Under the pieces are notes generated by a model. It did no database searches. It saw only the letters and a program-made list of their open reading frames with translations, and was not told the DNA's origin. 64,000 nucleotides of DNA from Leifsonia shinshuensis (lineage in GTDB: Bacteria; Actinomycetota; Actinomycetes; Actinomycetales; Microbacteriaceae). The stretch covers positions 1,240,001 through 1,304,000 of the forward strand of contig NZ_JAVDVK010000001.1 of NCBI RefSeq assembly GCF_031456835.1, written 5' to 3'. The position numbers and the translations under genes are program-made. Shown here piece by piece: positions 1 to 10,389 of this stretch. Positions within the stretch are counted from its first letter, which is position 1; the number at the start of each line of letters is the position of its first letter.

Positions 1-174
1 GGGCGGGTCCGTAACGACGTAGGTCGACTCGGCGAGCACCAGCCCGAAGCCGCGGGGGCGCCACTGACGCGCGAAGACCCGCACCAGGTCGAGCACGAAG
101 CGCGCCCAGAGGACGAAGAAGTAGATGAGCAGCGCGTAATAGAGGACAGTCGCGACAAGGGAGACGACGAACAC
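1..174 (-). CDS. YggT family membrane protein (partial, C-terminus beyond left edge)
   Basis: Reading leftward from a GTG at 174, the frame stays open to the window edge and gives a hydrophobic segment (VFVVSLVATVLYYALLIYFF) followed by WARFVLDLVR and RPRGF, the pattern of YggT-family integral membrane proteins. The start is fixed because an in-frame TAG lies directly before the GTG. YggT follows sepF in Gram-positive dcw clusters, and this gene sits 74 bp after sepF on the same strand. Its biochemical role is unknown; YggT proteins are linked to osmotic tolerance and division by context only. Confidence 0.8.
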   Translation of the reverse strand, partial: MFVVSLVATVLYYALLIYFFVLWARFVLDLVRVFARQWRPRGFGLVLAESTYVVTDPP

Positions 175-248
175 CTACCCAGTATGGACGAAAGCGCACC
201 GGCTCCCCTGTGAGGGTGCCGATGCGCTTCGAGCGTCGGATGCTGGGG

Positions 249-776
249 TCAGGCCTGCGCGAAGAAGGACGCGTCGACCTCGGCGTCCTGTCCGCCGTGC
301 TCGCCGGAGACGACGACGTGGCTCGGGGAGAGCAGGAACACCTTGGGGGTGACCCGCTCGATCTTGCCGTAGAGGCCCTGTGAGAGGCCGCTCGCGAAGT
401 CGATGAGCCGGCGCGCGTCGCCCTCGCTCATCTGCGAGAGGTTGATGATCACCGGGATCCCCTCGCGGAAGGACTCGGCGATCGCCTGCGCGTCGCGGTA
501 CTGGCGGGGGTGGACCGTGAGGATCTCGTTCATTTCCTGTACCGATGCATTCCGTGCGGTGGACGACTTGCGCAGCGGCGTGACCGGAGCGCGGCCGGCC
601 GCGGGGGCGACCGGAGCGGGATGGGGGACGGCCTGGACCGGCGACGCGGCCGGGGTGTGCACCGGGGTCTCGCGGCGGGGCTGGCTGTGCGCCTGCTCCT
701 GCGGCTGCTCCTCGTACTCCAGCTCCTCGTCGGCGAGGCCCAGGTAGACCATCGTCTTTTTCAGCGGGTTGGCCAT
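249..776 (-). CDS. sepF: Cell division protein SepF
   Basis: 175 aa. The N-terminus [18 protein letters not shown] is the amphipathic membrane-binding helix of SepF. A proline/alanine-rich linker follows (about residues 25-75), then the SepF fold at about 83-155 ([20 protein letters not shown], then IPVIINLS). SepF anchors FtsZ filaments to the membrane; Actinobacteria lack FtsA and rely on it. The ATG at 776 has a strong GGAGGAA Shine-Dalgarno 5 nt upstream, so the much longer open frame upstream is not used. It is the third gene after ftsZ in the same transcript, the usual place. Confidence 0.95.
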   Translation of the reverse strand: MANPLKKTMVYLGLADEELEYEEQPQEQAHSQPRRETPVHTPAASPVQAVPHPAPVAPAAGRAPVTPLRKSSTARNASVQEMNEILTVHPRQYRDAQAIAESFREGIPVIINLSQMSEGDARRLIDFASGLSQGLYGKIERVTPKVFLLSPSHVVVSGEHGGQDAEVDASFFAQA

Positions 777-840
777 CGCTTCCTCCGTACAGACCTGCGC
801 GCCGACGCCTCGCCACGCGTTTCGAACTCTTGCTTCGAGA

Positions 841-1542
841 TTAACGAAGCTCCGGCCGATTCCCGGTAATGGCGGTCCCGATGCGAAGGTGTGTCGCGCC
901 CGCCGCGATCGCCTCGCGGTAGTCCTGCGACATCCCGGCCGAGATCGCCGTCGCGCCGGGCGCGAGCGCACGGACGCGGTCGGACGCCGCGCGCACGCGC
1001 TCGAAGGCGCGCGCGGGCTCCTCGCCCAGCGGAGCGACGGCCATGACGCCGAGGAGGCGGAGGCCGGGCGTCTCCAGGACGTGCTCGACCAGTGCTTCGA
1101 GGTCGCGGTCGGCGACTCCCCCGCGCCCGGGGTCGTCGGTGAGGTTGAGCTGGACGAACGCGTCGACGTCGGACTCGTCGGAGGCCAGCGCATCCACCAG
1201 CGACGTGCGGTCGACGGAGTGGATGACGGAGGCGTACCGGCGCGCCTGCCGGGCCTTCTTGCTCTGCAGCTGGCCGACGAAGTGCCAGGTCAGGTCGAGG
1301 TCGGCCAGCTCGGCCGCCTTCTCCTGCGCCTCCTGGTGGCGGTTCTCCCCCACGTCGCGGACGCCGAGCGAGGCCAGCTCGCGTACCAGCGACGCCGGGT
1401 GGAACTTCGTCACGACGATGGTGGTGAGCTCCTCCGGGCGACGGCCCGCGGCCCGGGAGGCGTCGGCGACGCCCTCCCGGACCGCGGCGAGCCGCTCGGC
1501 CAGACCGTTACTTGAGGAAGTCGGGGATGTCGAGGTCGTCAT
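841..1542 (-). CDS. yggS: YggS/PLPBP family pyridoxal-phosphate homeostasis protein
   Basis: 233 aa, the typical length of the PLP-binding alanine-racemase-like barrel family (YggS/PROSC/YlmE). Lys46 in [10 protein letters not shown] is the expected Schiff-base lysine, and the C-terminal RIGTAITG motif binds the PLP phosphate. The family binds PLP and balances B6 vitamers; no racemase activity is expected. The ATG at 1542 lies inside the end of ftsZ, giving a 35-bp overlap, and no later ATG or GTG keeps the conserved N-terminus. It lies between ftsZ and sepF, as in many Gram-positive bacteria. Confidence 0.93.
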   Translation of the reverse strand: MTTSTSPTSSSNGLAERLAAVREGVADASRAAGRRPEELTTIVVTKFHPASLVRELASLGVRDVGENRHQEAQEKAAELADLDLTWHFVGQLQSKKARQARRYASVIHSVDRTSLVDALASDESDVDAFVQLNLTDDPGRGGVADRDLEALVEHVLETPGLRLLGVMAVAPLGEEPARAFERVRAASDRVRALAPGATAISAGMSQDYREAIAAGATHLRIGTAITGNRPELR

Positions 1543-2686
1543 TCTCGTCGTCGAACGCCGGGTCCTTCTGCGGTGCGGTCTCGGCGACCGGGTTCTCGCC
1601 GGTCTGCCAGGTCTCCGTCGCCGGGGCCGGGATCTCGCCCGCCTCGACCTCGGCGGAGGACTGCACCTGGGACTGCTCGGAGCCGGCCTCCACGAAGCTC
1701 GCCCGGCGCGCGTCGACCGCCGCCGGCCGCGAGTTCGGCTCGCCGCCGTCGAACCCGGCCGCGATGACCGTCACGCGCACCTCGTCGCCGAGGGTGTCGT
1801 CGATGACGGCGCCGAAGATGATGTTCGCCTCCGGGTGCACCGCCTCCTGCACCAGCCGGGCGGCGTCGTTGATCTCGAAGATGCCGAGGTTCGATCCACC
1901 CTGGATGGACAGCAGCACGCCGTGCGCGCCGTCGATCGAGGCCTCGAGCAGCGGGGACGCGACGGCCAGCTCGGCCGCCTTGATGGCGCGGTCGGCGCCG
2001 CGCGACGAGCCGATGCCCATGAGCGCGGAGCCCGCGCCCTGCATGACCGACTTGACGTCGGCGAAGTCGAGGTTGATCAGGCCCGGCGTGGTGATCAGGT
2101 CCGTGATGCCCTGGACACCGGCGAGGAGCACCTGGTCGGCGGTGGAGAACGCCTCCAGCATGCTGATGCCGCGGTCGCTGATCTCCAGCAGCCGGTCGTT
2201 CGGCACCACGATGAGGGTGTCGACCTCTTCCTTCAGGCGCTGGACGCCCGCCTCGGCCTGCTGCTGCCGGCGCTTGCCCTCGAAGGAGAACGGCTTGGTG
2301 ACGACACCGATGGTCAGCGCGCCGATCGACTTGGCGATGCGCGCCACCACGGGCGCGCCGCCGGTGCCGGTGCCGCCGCCCTCGCCCGCCGTGACGAAGA
2401 CCATGTCGGCGCCCGCGAGCGCCTCCTCGATCTCCTCGGCGTGGTCCTCGGCCGCGCGGCGTCCGACCTCCGGGTCGGCGCCTGCGCCGAGACCGCGGGT
2501 GATCTCACGGCCGACGTCGAGCTTGACGTCGGCGTCGCTCATGAGCAGCGCCTGCGCGTCCGTGTTGATGGCGATGAACTCGACGCCGCGGAGGCCGAGC
2601 TCGATCATGCGGTTGACGGCGTTGACGCCGCCTCCGCCGATGCCGACGACCTTGATCACGGCGAGGTAGTTCTGTTGTGCTGTCAC
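1508..2686 (-). CDS. ftsZ: Cell division GTPase FtsZ
   Basis: 392 aa tubulin homologue that polymerises into the Z-ring. The GTP-binding signature GGGTGTGG is at about residues 103-110, the NTDAQAL region near 41, and the synergy-loop region [11 protein letters not shown] follows. An acidic, variable linker (about 316-380) leads to the conserved C-terminal peptide DIPDFLK, which binds SepF and other partners. The GTG start at 2686 has a GGAGG Shine-Dalgarno 7 nt upstream. ftsZ is followed by yggS, which overlaps it. It has its own upstream region with a palindrome (2712-2724), so extra transcription from a local promoter is likely. Confidence 0.98.
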   Translation of the reverse strand: MTAQQNYLAVIKVVGIGGGGVNAVNRMIELGLRGVEFIAINTDAQALLMSDADVKLDVGREITRGLGAGADPEVGRRAAEDHAEEIEEALAGADMVFVTAGEGGGTGTGGAPVVARIAKSIGALTIGVVTKPFSFEGKRRQQQAEAGVQRLKEEVDTLIVVPNDRLLEISDRGISMLEAFSTADQVLLAGVQGITDLITTPGLINLDFADVKSVMQGAGSALMGIGSSRGADRAIKAAELAVASPLLEASIDGAHGVLLSIQGGSNLGIFEINDAARLVQEAVHPEANIIFGAVIDDTLGDEVRVTVIAAGFDGGEPNSRPAAVDARRASFVEAGSEQSQVQSSAEVEAGEIPAPATETWQTGENPVAETAPQKDPAFDDENDDLDIPDFLK

Positions 2687-2704
2687 GTCCGGCCTCCACG
2701 GGAA

Positions 2705-2724
2705 CCCTCAACCTCAAGTTGAGG
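2705..2724 (-). promoter_or_regulatory. Candidate operator upstream of ftsZ (palindrome with TTGAGG repeats)
   Basis: On the minus strand this reads CCTCAACTTGAGGTTGAGGG. Its first 13 nt form a palindrome with 6-nt arms (CCTCAA/TTGAGG, 2712-2724), and the TTGAGG half-site is repeated directly. It lies 18-38 nt before the ftsZ start. The window also encodes an FtsR-like MerR activator (37165-37854), whose Corynebacterium homologue acts on ftsZ. That this is its binding site is inference. Confidence 0.45.
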
Positions 2725-2829
2725 CTTAAAGTCTTGCTGAGTATGCAATTCTCGATCCGACGTTAGGTGCGCGCACGCCCCGCCCGGGGAACCCGGGCCG
2801 CGTGTCGGAAAAGTCCGGCCCAAACGCGC

Positions 2830-3876
2830 CTATCCCGTCGTCACGCTGTGCGGCGAGGAGACGTCGTAACGGGACGATCCCTTCGCGCTCTTCAGCAGCG
2901 CCTCGAGGTCCGCGGCCTTGAGGCCCGAGTCCTCGGCGCTGCCCCAGACCACTGTCGCACCGCTCCCCCGCAGGGTGAAGCTCACGTCGTCCTTCGTCTT
3001 CGCCGAGATCGTGTCCACCTGCGCGAGCACCGCAGGAGGCAGGGCGCTGAGCACCCCGGCGGCCGCGGCGAAGCCGGAGTCCGCATCCACGTCGGCCGCG
3101 CCGCCTCCGGCCGCGATGAGCGGGAACCCGTCCGGTCGCTTCTCGCTGCTCGAGATCGGCACCTTGGCCGCATCCACCAGGGTGAAGGCTCCGCCGCGCT
3201 GGATGACGCCGACCGGCTGCCGCTCGACCACGCGCACGACGATCGAGTCCGGCGGGTGGCTCTCGACCGTGTAGCTGCGGATGAGCGGGAACGCGGCCAG
3301 GTCGCTGGAGATGCCCGCCTGGTCGAGCAGCGGGAGCGGGGTGCCCAGCTGGTCGGAGAGCTTCTTCTCCACCGTGGTCGCATCCAGCCGGGACGTGCCG
3401 ACGACCTGGATGTGCCGGAGCGCCAGGAGCGGCGAGTACGCCACGAGCACGACCGCCAGCACGAGCGCGGCGACAACGCCCGCCGCGGCCAGCCAGGCGA
3501 GCCTGCGGCGACGCGAACGCTTCGTGAACCGACGCACCTCGCCGCGCTCCACGCGCTTGCGCTCCCGCCGGGCGGCACGGAGGGCCTTGTCGATCTCGCG
3601 GTTGCTGGGCAGGCGCGAGTACGGGGATGTGTCGGGGCGACCGGTGGACTCGGGCCGACCGGCCGTGTCCGGCCGCGGGCCGCTGTCGCTGCGCGCGCTG
3701 GTGTGCCCGGCTCCCGTCGGCGGCGCGAGCACCGGGATGGGCTCGGTCACCGTCCCGACCGGCCGTCGGGACGCGCGCTCAGGCCGCGCGGACCCATCGC
3801 CGGACTCGCGCCGCGCAGCGGGCGCGGCCGGCGCGGCCGGAACGGCCGTCCGGTCGTGACCCTGGGGACGCTTCAC
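2830..3876 (-). CDS. ftsQ: Cell division protein FtsQ/DivIB
   Basis: 348 aa bitopic membrane protein. A long, disordered, proline/arginine-rich cytoplasmic region (1-125) is followed by one transmembrane helix at about 126-147. A POTRA domain (about 152-220; LRHIQVVGTSRLDATTV start) and an FtsQ-type beta domain complete it. FtsQ scaffolds FtsL and FtsB in the divisome. The GTG at 3876 follows the murC stop by 13 bp and is the only start that keeps the tail in frame. The cytoplasmic region is longer than in E. coli, as usual for Actinobacteria. Its place between murC and ftsZ is the canonical one. Confidence 0.93.
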   Translation of the reverse strand: MKRPQGHDRTAVPAAPAAPAARRESGDGSARPERASRRPVGTVTEPIPVLAPPTGAGHTSARSDSGPRPDTAGRPESTGRPDTSPYSRLPSNREIDKALRAARRERKRVERGEVRRFTKRSRRRRLAWLAAAGVVAALVLAVVLVAYSPLLALRHIQVVGTSRLDATTVEKKLSDQLGTPLPLLDQAGISSDLAAFPLIRSYTVESHPPDSIVVRVVERQPVGVIQRGGAFTLVDAAKVPISSSEKRPDGFPLIAAGGGAADVDADSGFAAAAGVLSALPPAVLAQVDTISAKTKDDVSFTLRGSGATVVWGSAEDSGLKAADLEALLKSAKGSSRYDVSSPHSVTTG

Positions 3877-3889
3877 CGATGGGTCCCCG

Positions 3890-5335
3890 TCACTCCGCGC
3901 GGGCGGCCGACGCGGCGGCGTTCTCCGGGTGCTCGCGCCGCAGGGCGTCGAGCAGCTGAGGCACGATGCGGTACACGTCGCCGCAGCCGAGGGTGATGAC
4001 GTAGTCGCCCTCGCGCGCGATCTGAGCCGTGTGGTCCGCCGCCTGCTGCCAGTCGGCGATGAACGCGACGTGCTCGGGATGCTCGAAGCGGTCGGCGACC
4101 AGTGCGCCGGTCACGCCGGGCTCCGGGTCCTCGCGCGCGCCGTACACATCGAGCACGACGGTCTCGTCGGCGTAGCGCTCCAGCGTCTCGGCGAACTCCT
4201 TCGCGAAGAGGCGCGTGCGGCTGTACAGGTGGGGCTGGTGCACCGCGATGATCCGCCCGTCGCCGACGACCGTGCGAGCGGCGGACAGGGCGGCGGCGAC
4301 CTCGGTCGGGTGGTGCGCGTAGTCGTCGTAGACGCTCACACCGCCGACCGTTCCGTGCAGCTCGAAGCGACGCTCGGTGCCGCCGAACTCGGCGATCGCC
4401 GCGAGGGCCGCGGCGGGCTCGAAGCCCAGACCCGTCAGCACGGCGAAGGCGCCGCCCGCGTTGATGGCGTTGTGCCGGCCGGGCACCCGCAGCCGGGCGG
4501 AGTAGTCCGCGCCCTGGTAGCGGAGCGTGAAGGCGACAGGGCCGTCGGTGACGATCGAGTGGACGCGGACCTCCGCATCCTCCGCCTCGCCGAACGTGAC
4601 GATGCGCTTCTCCGGCGCCTGCTCCCGCAACCGGTTGGTGACGTGGACGGCGCCGGGGTCGTCGGACGACACCACGACGAACTCGTCGGCCTCGCGCGCG
4701 AAAGTGACGAACGCGTCCTCGAAGGCCTCGAGCGAGCCGTAGTGGTCGAGGTGGTCGGGGTCCACGTTGGTGATCAGCGCGACCGCGGTGTCGTAGAGCA
4801 GGAACGAGCCGTCCGACTCGTCGGCCTCCACGACGAACAGCTCGCCGGTGCCGGTCTGCGAGCTCTTCCCGAGGGAGGCGATGACGCCGCCGTTCACGAA
4901 GCTCGGGTCCTCGCCGAGGCCGAGCAGCCCGGTGATGATCATGCCGGTGGAGGTGGTCTTGCCGTGCGCGCCGGCGACGGCGACCAACCGCGAGCGGTTG
5001 ATCAGCCAGGCGAGCGCCTGCGACCGGTGCAGCACCGGGAGGCCCTTCGCCAGGGCCAGCTGGTACTCGGGGTTGTCCTGCCACAGGGCGCCGGTGACGA
5101 CGAGCGTGTCGGCGTCACCGACATTGGCCGCGTCGTGGCCGATCGCGACGGTGGCGCCGAGCCCGCGCAGCATGTCGATGTTGGCGGAGTGGCGCACGTC
5201 CGAGCCGGTCACCGTGTATCCGGACTCGAGGAACAGCCGGGCGATGCCGCTCATCCCGGAGCCGCCGATTCCGACGAAGTGGAGCTTTCCGAGCTCCTCC
5301 GGGAGGGCGAGGGTGAGGTCGGGTTTGATCGTCAC
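3890..5335 (-). CDS. murC: UDP-N-acetylmuramate--L-alanine ligase MurC
   Basis: 481 aa cytoplasmic ATP-dependent ligase that adds L-Ala to UDP-MurNAc. An N-terminal nucleotide-sugar domain ([12 protein letters not shown] at 21-32) is followed by the ATP-binding central domain with GAHGKTTS (122-129) and DESDGSF. The C-terminal Mur ligase domain carries YDDYAHHP. The length is normal for the family. The GTG at 5335 gives the expected N-terminus. It lies between murG and ftsQ in the dcw operon; murG ends 66 bp upstream. Confidence 0.97.
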   Translation of the reverse strand: MTIKPDLTLALPEELGKLHFVGIGGSGMSGIARLFLESGYTVTGSDVRHSANIDMLRGLGATVAIGHDAANVGDADTLVVTGALWQDNPEYQLALAKGLPVLHRSQALAWLINRSRLVAVAGAHGKTTSTGMIITGLLGLGEDPSFVNGGVIASLGKSSQTGTGELFVVEADESDGSFLLYDTAVALITNVDPDHLDHYGSLEAFEDAFVTFAREADEFVVVSSDDPGAVHVTNRLREQAPEKRIVTFGEAEDAEVRVHSIVTDGPVAFTLRYQGADYSARLRVPGRHNAINAGGAFAVLTGLGFEPAAALAAIAEFGGTERRFELHGTVGGVSVYDDYAHHPTEVAAALSAARTVVGDGRIIAVHQPHLYSRTRLFAKEFAETLERYADETVVLDVYGAREDPEPGVTGALVADRFEHPEHVAFIADWQQAADHTAQIAREGDYVITLGCGDVYRIVPQLLDALRREHPENAAASAARAE

Positions 5336-5401
5336 GGGTGCAGCTTTCGGTTACGCGAGAAGGACTCCATCAAGTATGAGGCTACGCGGTCGAGGCGCGG
5401 A

Positions 5402-6472
5402 TCAGCCGAGGGCGCTCCGGACGAGCGCGACCATGCGGTCCGACCCGTCCCGGACCCCGGCGGATGCCGCACGGCGGCCCATGTCGGCCACACGCTCACG
5501 ATCGGCGAGCAGCGGGAGCAGTTCCGCATCCACCCACGGGGGCTGGAAGTCGGCGTCGTCCACGAGCATCCCGCCGCCCGCGGCGATGACGCCGGCGGCG
5601 TTGTAGCGCTGCTCGCCGTTGCCGATGGGGAACGGCACGTACACGGCGGGGACGCCGAGCGCGGCGAACTCGGACACAGTGGCGGCGCCCGCGCGCGCCA
5701 CGGCCAGGTCGGCGATGGCGAGCGCCAGATCCATCCGGTCGCAGTACTCGAGCAGGCGGTAGCCGGCGATGCCGGGGTCGGCGATCTCGCCGCGGCCGCC
5801 CTGGATGTGCAGCACCTGCCATCCCGCGGCGGTCAGCTCGGCAGCGCGCGCGGCGATGGTCTGGTTGATGCGACGGGCGCCGAGCGAGCCGCCGGTCACG
5901 AGCAGGGTCGGCCGGTCGGCGGAGAGCCCGAACTCGGCGGCCGCCGCGGGACGCGCCGCGGCTCGGTCGAGCTGCTCGATCTCGACCCGCAGCGGCATCC
6001 CGACGAAGCGGGCGTGCGGAAGCGGCGTGCCTCCGAACGCGACGCCCACCCACGGCGTGTAGCGCGCGCCGAGGCGGTTGGCCAGGCCGGGCCGCGCGTT
6101 CGCCTCGTGCAGGACGAGCGGGACGCCCTCCTTGCGCGCGGCGGAGTAGGCGGGAGCAGCGGCGTACCCGCCGAAGCCCACGACGGCGTCGATCGAGCGA
6201 TCGCGGATCAGGTCGCGCACGGTACCGATGGCGCGCCGGTACTCACCGGGGAAGCGCAGTGCGGCGGCGTTCGGGCGGCGCGGGAACGGCAGCTTCGGGA
6301 TGGTCGCGAGCTCGTAGCCGCGCTGGGGCACCAGCCGCGCCTCCAGACCCTCCTTCGTGCCGAGCACGAGCACCTCGGCGTCGGGGTCATCGCGGCGGAG
6401 CCGGTCGGCGACCGCGAGCAGCGGATTGACGTGGCCCGCGGTCCCACCGCCGGCCAGCAGGTAGCGCGTCAC
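5402..6472 (-). CDS. murG: UDP-GlcNAc:lipid I GlcNAc transferase MurG
   Basis: 356 aa GT28-type peripheral membrane glycosyltransferase that makes lipid II from lipid I. It has the N-terminal G-loop GGGTAGHVNP (8-17), FGGYAAAPAY, HEANARPGLANR and the C-terminal donor-site segments GGSLGARRIN and ARAGAATVSEFAALGVPA. The GTG start at 6472 overlaps the ftsW stop by 4 bp (GTGA), which marks translational coupling. The open frame continues far upstream but that part is antisense shadow. Confidence 0.97.
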   Translation of the reverse strand: MTRYLLAGGGTAGHVNPLLAVADRLRRDDPDAEVLVLGTKEGLEARLVPQRGYELATIPKLPFPRRPNAAALRFPGEYRRAIGTVRDLIRDRSIDAVVGFGGYAAAPAYSAARKEGVPLVLHEANARPGLANRLGARYTPWVGVAFGGTPLPHARFVGMPLRVEIEQLDRAAARPAAAAEFGLSADRPTLLVTGGSLGARRINQTIAARAAELTAAGWQVLHIQGGRGEIADPGIAGYRLLEYCDRMDLALAIADLAVARAGAATVSEFAALGVPAVYVPFPIGNGEQRYNAAGVIAAGGGMLVDDADFQPPWVDAELLPLLADRERVADMGRRAASAGVRDGSDRMVALVRSALG

Positions 6473-7749
6473 CGGCGGGCACCCGCCCGGTCGGCATCCT
6501 GGGTGGCGAGCGAGTCGCGGTGCGACTGGCGCGCGAACGACAGCACGATTCCGATGGCGATCATGGAACTGATCATCGCAGTCCCACCCGCAGAGATCAG
6601 TGGGAGCGGTACGCCGAGCACGGGGATCACGCCCAGCACCACCGCGATGTTGACGAACGCCTGGCCGATCAGCCACACCATGATCGCCGCCGTCGTGACC
6701 CGCGCGAACGGGTCGGTGGACGCGTGGATGATCCGCAGGAACACGACCGCGAGCAGCACGAACAGCAGCAGCACGACGACCGCGCCGATCAGCCCCAGCT
6801 CCTCGCCGATGATGGCGAAGATGAAGTCGGTATCGGCCGCCGGCAGCCACGACCACTTCGAGTGCGAGTTGCCGAGGCCCACCCCGAACACGCCGCCGGA
6901 GGCGAGCGCGTAGAAGCCGTTGTCGATCTGCCAGTTGACGTCCGGGTTGGCCGCGCTGGAGCCGCCGAAGAGCGCGGCGATGCGCCCGAGCCGGCTGGCG
7001 CTCGACATGGCGACGATGACGGCCGCGATGGCGACGAACACGACGCCGGTCGCCAGGTAGCGCAGCCGCACCCCGGCGAAGAAGAGGGCGCCCAGGATGA
7101 GGGCCGCCATGATCATGGTCGTGCCGAGGTCGCCGCCGAGGGTCACCAGGGCGACTGCTCCACCGGCCACCGGGACCACGGGGATGGCGACGTGCTTCCA
7201 CTGGTCGAGCACGTCCCGCTTGCGGGCCAGCACGACGCCCAGCCAGACGACGAGCGCCAGCTTGATCGCCTCCGACGGCTGCACCGTGAGGGAGCCGATC
7301 TTGAGCCAGTTGCGGTTGCCGCCGATCTCCATGCCGAGCGGCGTGAGCAGCACCAGCACCTGAAGGAAGCAGGCCGCCGCGAGGAAGAACCAGATCGACT
7401 TCTTCCAGAACGTGCGTGGGATGCGGGACACCACGAACATCAGCGGCAGGCCGACCAGCGCGTAGGCGCCCTGCGACCAGAAGCGCGAGAAGAAGTTGTC
7501 GCTGTCGTTGTGCGACTCCACGGCCGACGACGACAGGACCATGACGAGACCGAAGACCACCATGAAGAGGGTGACGCCCAGCAGCAGGAAGTAGTTCGCC
7601 GACTCCGACGTCATCGACCGGCCGAGCTGGATGCGCGTGGTGAGCGCGCCCAGGCGGGTCGGGGTCTCGGGACGCGCGGTGCTGTGAGGCCGGCCGGTGC
7701 TGGGGGTCCGGTCAGTCCTGCCCGGAGCGCGAGGCGGGCTCGTCGTCAT
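6469..7749 (-). CDS. ftsW: Septal peptidoglycan polymerase FtsW (SEDS family)
   Basis: 426 aa polytopic membrane protein with about ten hydrophobic segments beginning near residue 50. Characteristic SEDS stretches are LTVQPSEAIKLALVVWL, NPDVNWQIDNGFYALASGG and GVPLPLISAGGTAM. FtsW polymerises glycan strands together with FtsI. The ATG at 7749 has GGGAGG 8 nt upstream; a GTG 9 nt earlier is a weaker alternative. The start overlaps the murD end by 38 bp, and the murG start overlaps its stop by 4 bp. The N-terminal 45 residues are a disordered, charged cytoplasmic tail. Confidence 0.96.
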   Translation of the reverse strand: MTTSPPRAPGRTDRTPSTGRPHSTARPETPTRLGALTTRIQLGRSMTSESANYFLLLGVTLFMVVFGLVMVLSSSAVESHNDSDNFFSRFWSQGAYALVGLPLMFVVSRIPRTFWKKSIWFFLAAACFLQVLVLLTPLGMEIGGNRNWLKIGSLTVQPSEAIKLALVVWLGVVLARKRDVLDQWKHVAIPVVPVAGGAVALVTLGGDLGTTMIMAALILGALFFAGVRLRYLATGVVFVAIAAVIVAMSSASRLGRIAALFGGSSAANPDVNWQIDNGFYALASGGVFGVGLGNSHSKWSWLPAADTDFIFAIIGEELGLIGAVVVLLLFVLLAVVFLRIIHASTDPFARVTTAAIMVWLIGQAFVNIAVVLGVIPVLGVPLPLISAGGTAMISSMIAIGIVLSFARQSHRDSLATQDADRAGARR

Positions 7750-9277
7750 CCGCCTCACCTCCCAAGTACTCGTGGACGGCCGTCTGGAACAGGCGGCCGC
7801 GTTCTGCGTAGTCCGCGAACTGGTCCATCGACGCCGCCGCCGGAGCCAGCAGCACGGTGTCGCCCTCGCGGGCGAGACCGCCGGCCAGCCGCACCGCCGT
7901 CGGCATGACTTGATCAGTCTCGTCGGCCTCCACCTCCAGCACGGGAAGGTCCGGCGCGTGTCGCCGGAATGCCGCGCGCAGCGGCTCCCGGTCGACGCCG
8001 ATCAGCACCGCGCCACGCAGGCGGCCGACGTGCTTGCCGACGAGGTCGTCGACGTCCACGCCCTTGAGCAGACCGCCCACCAGCCAGACGACCGACGGGT
8101 ACGCCCGGAGGGACGCATCCGCCGCGTGCGGGTTGGTGGCCTTGGAGTCGTCGACCCAGTTCACTCCCGCCTGCGCCCGCACCAGCTCGATGCGGTGCGC
8201 ATCCAGCCGGAACGCCGTCAGGACGTCGCGGATGGTCTGCGGTTCCACGCCCCACGAGCGGGCCAGCGCACTGGCGGCCAGGATGTTGGCCACGACGTGC
8301 GGCGCGGCGAGCCCCGCCTCGTTCAGCTCGTCGAGCGTGGTCAGCTCGATCGCGGTGTTGCGGCGCTCCTCCAGGAACGCGCGGTCGCACAGGATGCCGT
8401 CGACGATCCCGAAGTCGCTGGGGCCGGGCACGCCGAGGCCGAAGCCGATCGCACGCGCGCCCTCGATGACCTCGGCCTCCTCGACCATCCGCAGGGTGGT
8501 GGCGTCGGCCTTGTTGTAGACGCAGGCGACCTGCGTGTTGTCGTACACCTTTGCCTTCGCCGCGATGTACGCCTCGAGGGAACCGTGCCAGTCGAGGTGG
8601 TCGTCGGCGATGTTGAGGCAGGCGGCCGAGAAGGGGGACAGCTCTCCCCCGGCGTTTCGGTTCACCCAGTGCAGCTGGTAGCTGGACAGCTCCACGACCA
8701 GCACGTCGAACCCTTCCGGGTCGCGGATGGCGTCGAGCACGGGGACGCCGATGTTGCCGCACGGCGCAACGCGGTTGCCGCCCGCCAGGATCATCGTGGC
8801 GGTCAGCTGCACCGTCGTGGTCTTGCCGTTCGTGCCGGTGACGCAGATCCAGTCCGCCGGGCCCTCGGCGCCGTCGGGGCGCGCGACCTTGTCGCGCAGC
8901 CGCCACGCCAGCTCGATGTCGCCCCAGACGGCGGTGCCGCGCTGCTGCGCCCAGAGGAGGAGCGGGTGGTCCCAGTGGAAGCCGGGCGAGGCGATGACGA
9001 GCTCCGGGTCGAACTCCGCGAGCCGTGCGGGCGGAGCGCTCAGGTCGGCCTGCTCGACCAGTTCGGCGCCGATGACCTCCAGCAGCATCCGCGGCTCCTC
9101 GTCGGCCGAGGACGCCACGACGAGCACCTCCGCGCCGAGCTCGGCGAGGGTGTCCGCCACCGAGAACCCGGTGACGCCGAGGCCGTACACGGCGACCCGG
9201 AGGCCGGTCCAGTCGGAGTACCAGCTGGTGAGTCCCGTCAGCCGCTGCTGCAGCGCGTCGTTGCCGGTGTCGCTCAT
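7712..9277 (-). CDS. murD: UDP-N-acetylmuramoyl-L-alanine--D-glutamate ligase MurD
   Basis: 521 aa ATP-dependent ligase adding D-Glu to UDP-MurNAc-L-Ala. It has the Rossmann-like N-terminal motif [11 protein letters not shown] (31-41), the ATP loop [10 protein letters not shown] (146-155), and the C-terminal [11 protein letters not shown] segment typical of MurD. It is longer than the E. coli enzyme (438 aa), mainly through insertions in the N-terminal and last domains, which is usual in Actinobacteria. The ATG at 9277 overlaps the mraY stop (ATGA). Confidence 0.97.
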   Translation of the reverse strand: MSDTGNDALQQRLTGLTSWYSDWTGLRVAVYGLGVTGFSVADTLAELGAEVLVVASSADEEPRMLLEVIGAELVEQADLSAPPARLAEFDPELVIASPGFHWDHPLLLWAQQRGTAVWGDIELAWRLRDKVARPDGAEGPADWICVTGTNGKTTTVQLTATMILAGGNRVAPCGNIGVPVLDAIRDPEGFDVLVVELSSYQLHWVNRNAGGELSPFSAACLNIADDHLDWHGSLEAYIAAKAKVYDNTQVACVYNKADATTLRMVEEAEVIEGARAIGFGLGVPGPSDFGIVDGILCDRAFLEERRNTAIELTTLDELNEAGLAAPHVVANILAASALARSWGVEPQTIRDVLTAFRLDAHRIELVRAQAGVNWVDDSKATNPHAADASLRAYPSVVWLVGGLLKGVDVDDLVGKHVGRLRGAVLIGVDREPLRAAFRRHAPDLPVLEVEADETDQVMPTAVRLAGGLAREGDTVLLAPAAASMDQFADYAERGRLFQTAVHEYLGGEADDDEPASRSGQD

Positions 9278-10389
9278 GTGGCCAGCCACTCCAGGTAGAA
9301 GGAGCCCACACCGGCGGCGACGAGCAGGCCGCCGATGATCCAGAACCGGACGACGACCGTCACCTCGGCCCACCCCTTCAGCTCGAAGTGGTGGTGGATG
9401 GGGCTCATCAGGAAGATGCGGCGGCCGTGCGTCAGCTTGAAGTACGCCCGCTGGACGATCACCGACCCGGCCTCGATGACGAAGATGCCGCCGATGAGCA
9501 CCAGCAGGAGCTCGGTGCGGCTCAGGATGGCGAGGGCGGCGACCGCGCCGCCGAGCGCCAGGGAGCCGGTGTCCCCGAGGAAGATCTGCGCCGGCGAGGT
9601 GTTCCACCACAGGAAGCCGACCACGGCGCCGACGATGGCGGTCGCCACGATGGCGAGGTCGAAGGGGTCGCGCACGTCGTAGCACTTGGCGACGTTCTCG
9701 ACGCTCAGCTTGACGTTCGCGCACGACTGGATCGACTGCCAGAAGCCGATGATGATGTAGGCGCCGATGGCGAGGATCGAGGCGCCCGACGCGAGCCCGT
9801 CGAGGCCGTCCGTGACGTTCACGCCGTTCGAGGTCGCCGCGACCAGGAAGTTGATCCAGATCAGGTAGAGCCCGTAGCCGACGAGCACGCCGATGACGCC
9901 GAACTTGGTGATCGAGCCGAAGTCGATCGCGGGCAGGTCGCGGATGAACGACACCGTCATCGTCGCCGGCGTGTAGCCGTTGCCGTTCGGGAAGCGGATC
10001 GCGAGGAACGCCCACACGGTCGCGACGATGACCTGGCCGGCCACCTTCGCCCAGCCGGTGAGCCCCAAGCTCCGCTCGCGACGGGTCTTGAGGAAGTCGT
10101 CGATGAAGCCGACCACGCCGAGGCCCACCATGAGGAACAGCACCAGCAACGAGGACACACTGGTCCCGTCGCCGGTGAGCAGGAGCGCGGTGAAGTAGCC
10201 GAACAGCGTGCCCAGGATGACGACGATGCCGCCCATCGTGGCGGTGCCGCGCTTCGCGTGGTGGCTCTGCGGGCCGTCGTCGCGGATGAACTGGCCCCAC
10301 TGCAGGCGGCGGAACAGCCGGATGAACAGCGGCGTCAGGAACAGCGTGAACGCCATGGACAGCGCACCGGAGGTCAGCAGGGCTTTCAC
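9274..10389 (-). CDS. mraY: Phospho-MurNAc-pentapeptide transferase MraY
   Basis: 371 aa polytopic membrane enzyme that transfers phospho-MurNAc-pentapeptide to undecaprenyl phosphate (lipid I synthesis). Signature stretches present are [11 protein letters not shown], the aspartate pair in [32 protein letters not shown] and the HHHFELKGW motif near the C-terminus. The GTG at 10389 overlaps the murF stop by 4 bp, and its own stop overlaps murD. All catalytic aspartates and histidines are present. Confidence 0.97.
   Translation of the reverse strand: MKALLTSGALSMAFTLFLTPLFIRLFRRLQWGQFIRDDGPQSHHAKRGTATMGGIVVILGTLFGYFTALLLTGDGTSVSSLLVLFLMVGLGVVGFIDDFLKTRRERSLGLTGWAKVAGQVIVATVWAFLAIRFPNGNGYTPATMTVSFIRDLPAIDFGSITKFGVIGVLVGYGLYLIWINFLVAATSNGVNVTDGLDGLASGASILAIGAYIIIGFWQSIQSCANVKLSVENVAKCYDVRDPFDLAIVATAIVGAVVGFLWWNTSPAQIFLGDTGSLALGGAVAALAILSRTELLLVLIGGIFVIEAGSVIVQRAYFKLTHGRRIFLMSPIHHHFELKGWAEVTVVVRFWIIGGLLVAAGVGSFYLEWLAT

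Noticed and set aside
175..816. Open frame of 213 codons over sepF
   Set aside because: It is an Arg/Pro/Gly-rich shadow in another frame of the sepF gene with no family signature.
3929..6913. 994-codon plus-strand frame opposite murC and murG
   Set aside because: Long antisense frames are expected at this GC content; its composition is His/Arg/Glu-rich and it matches no family.
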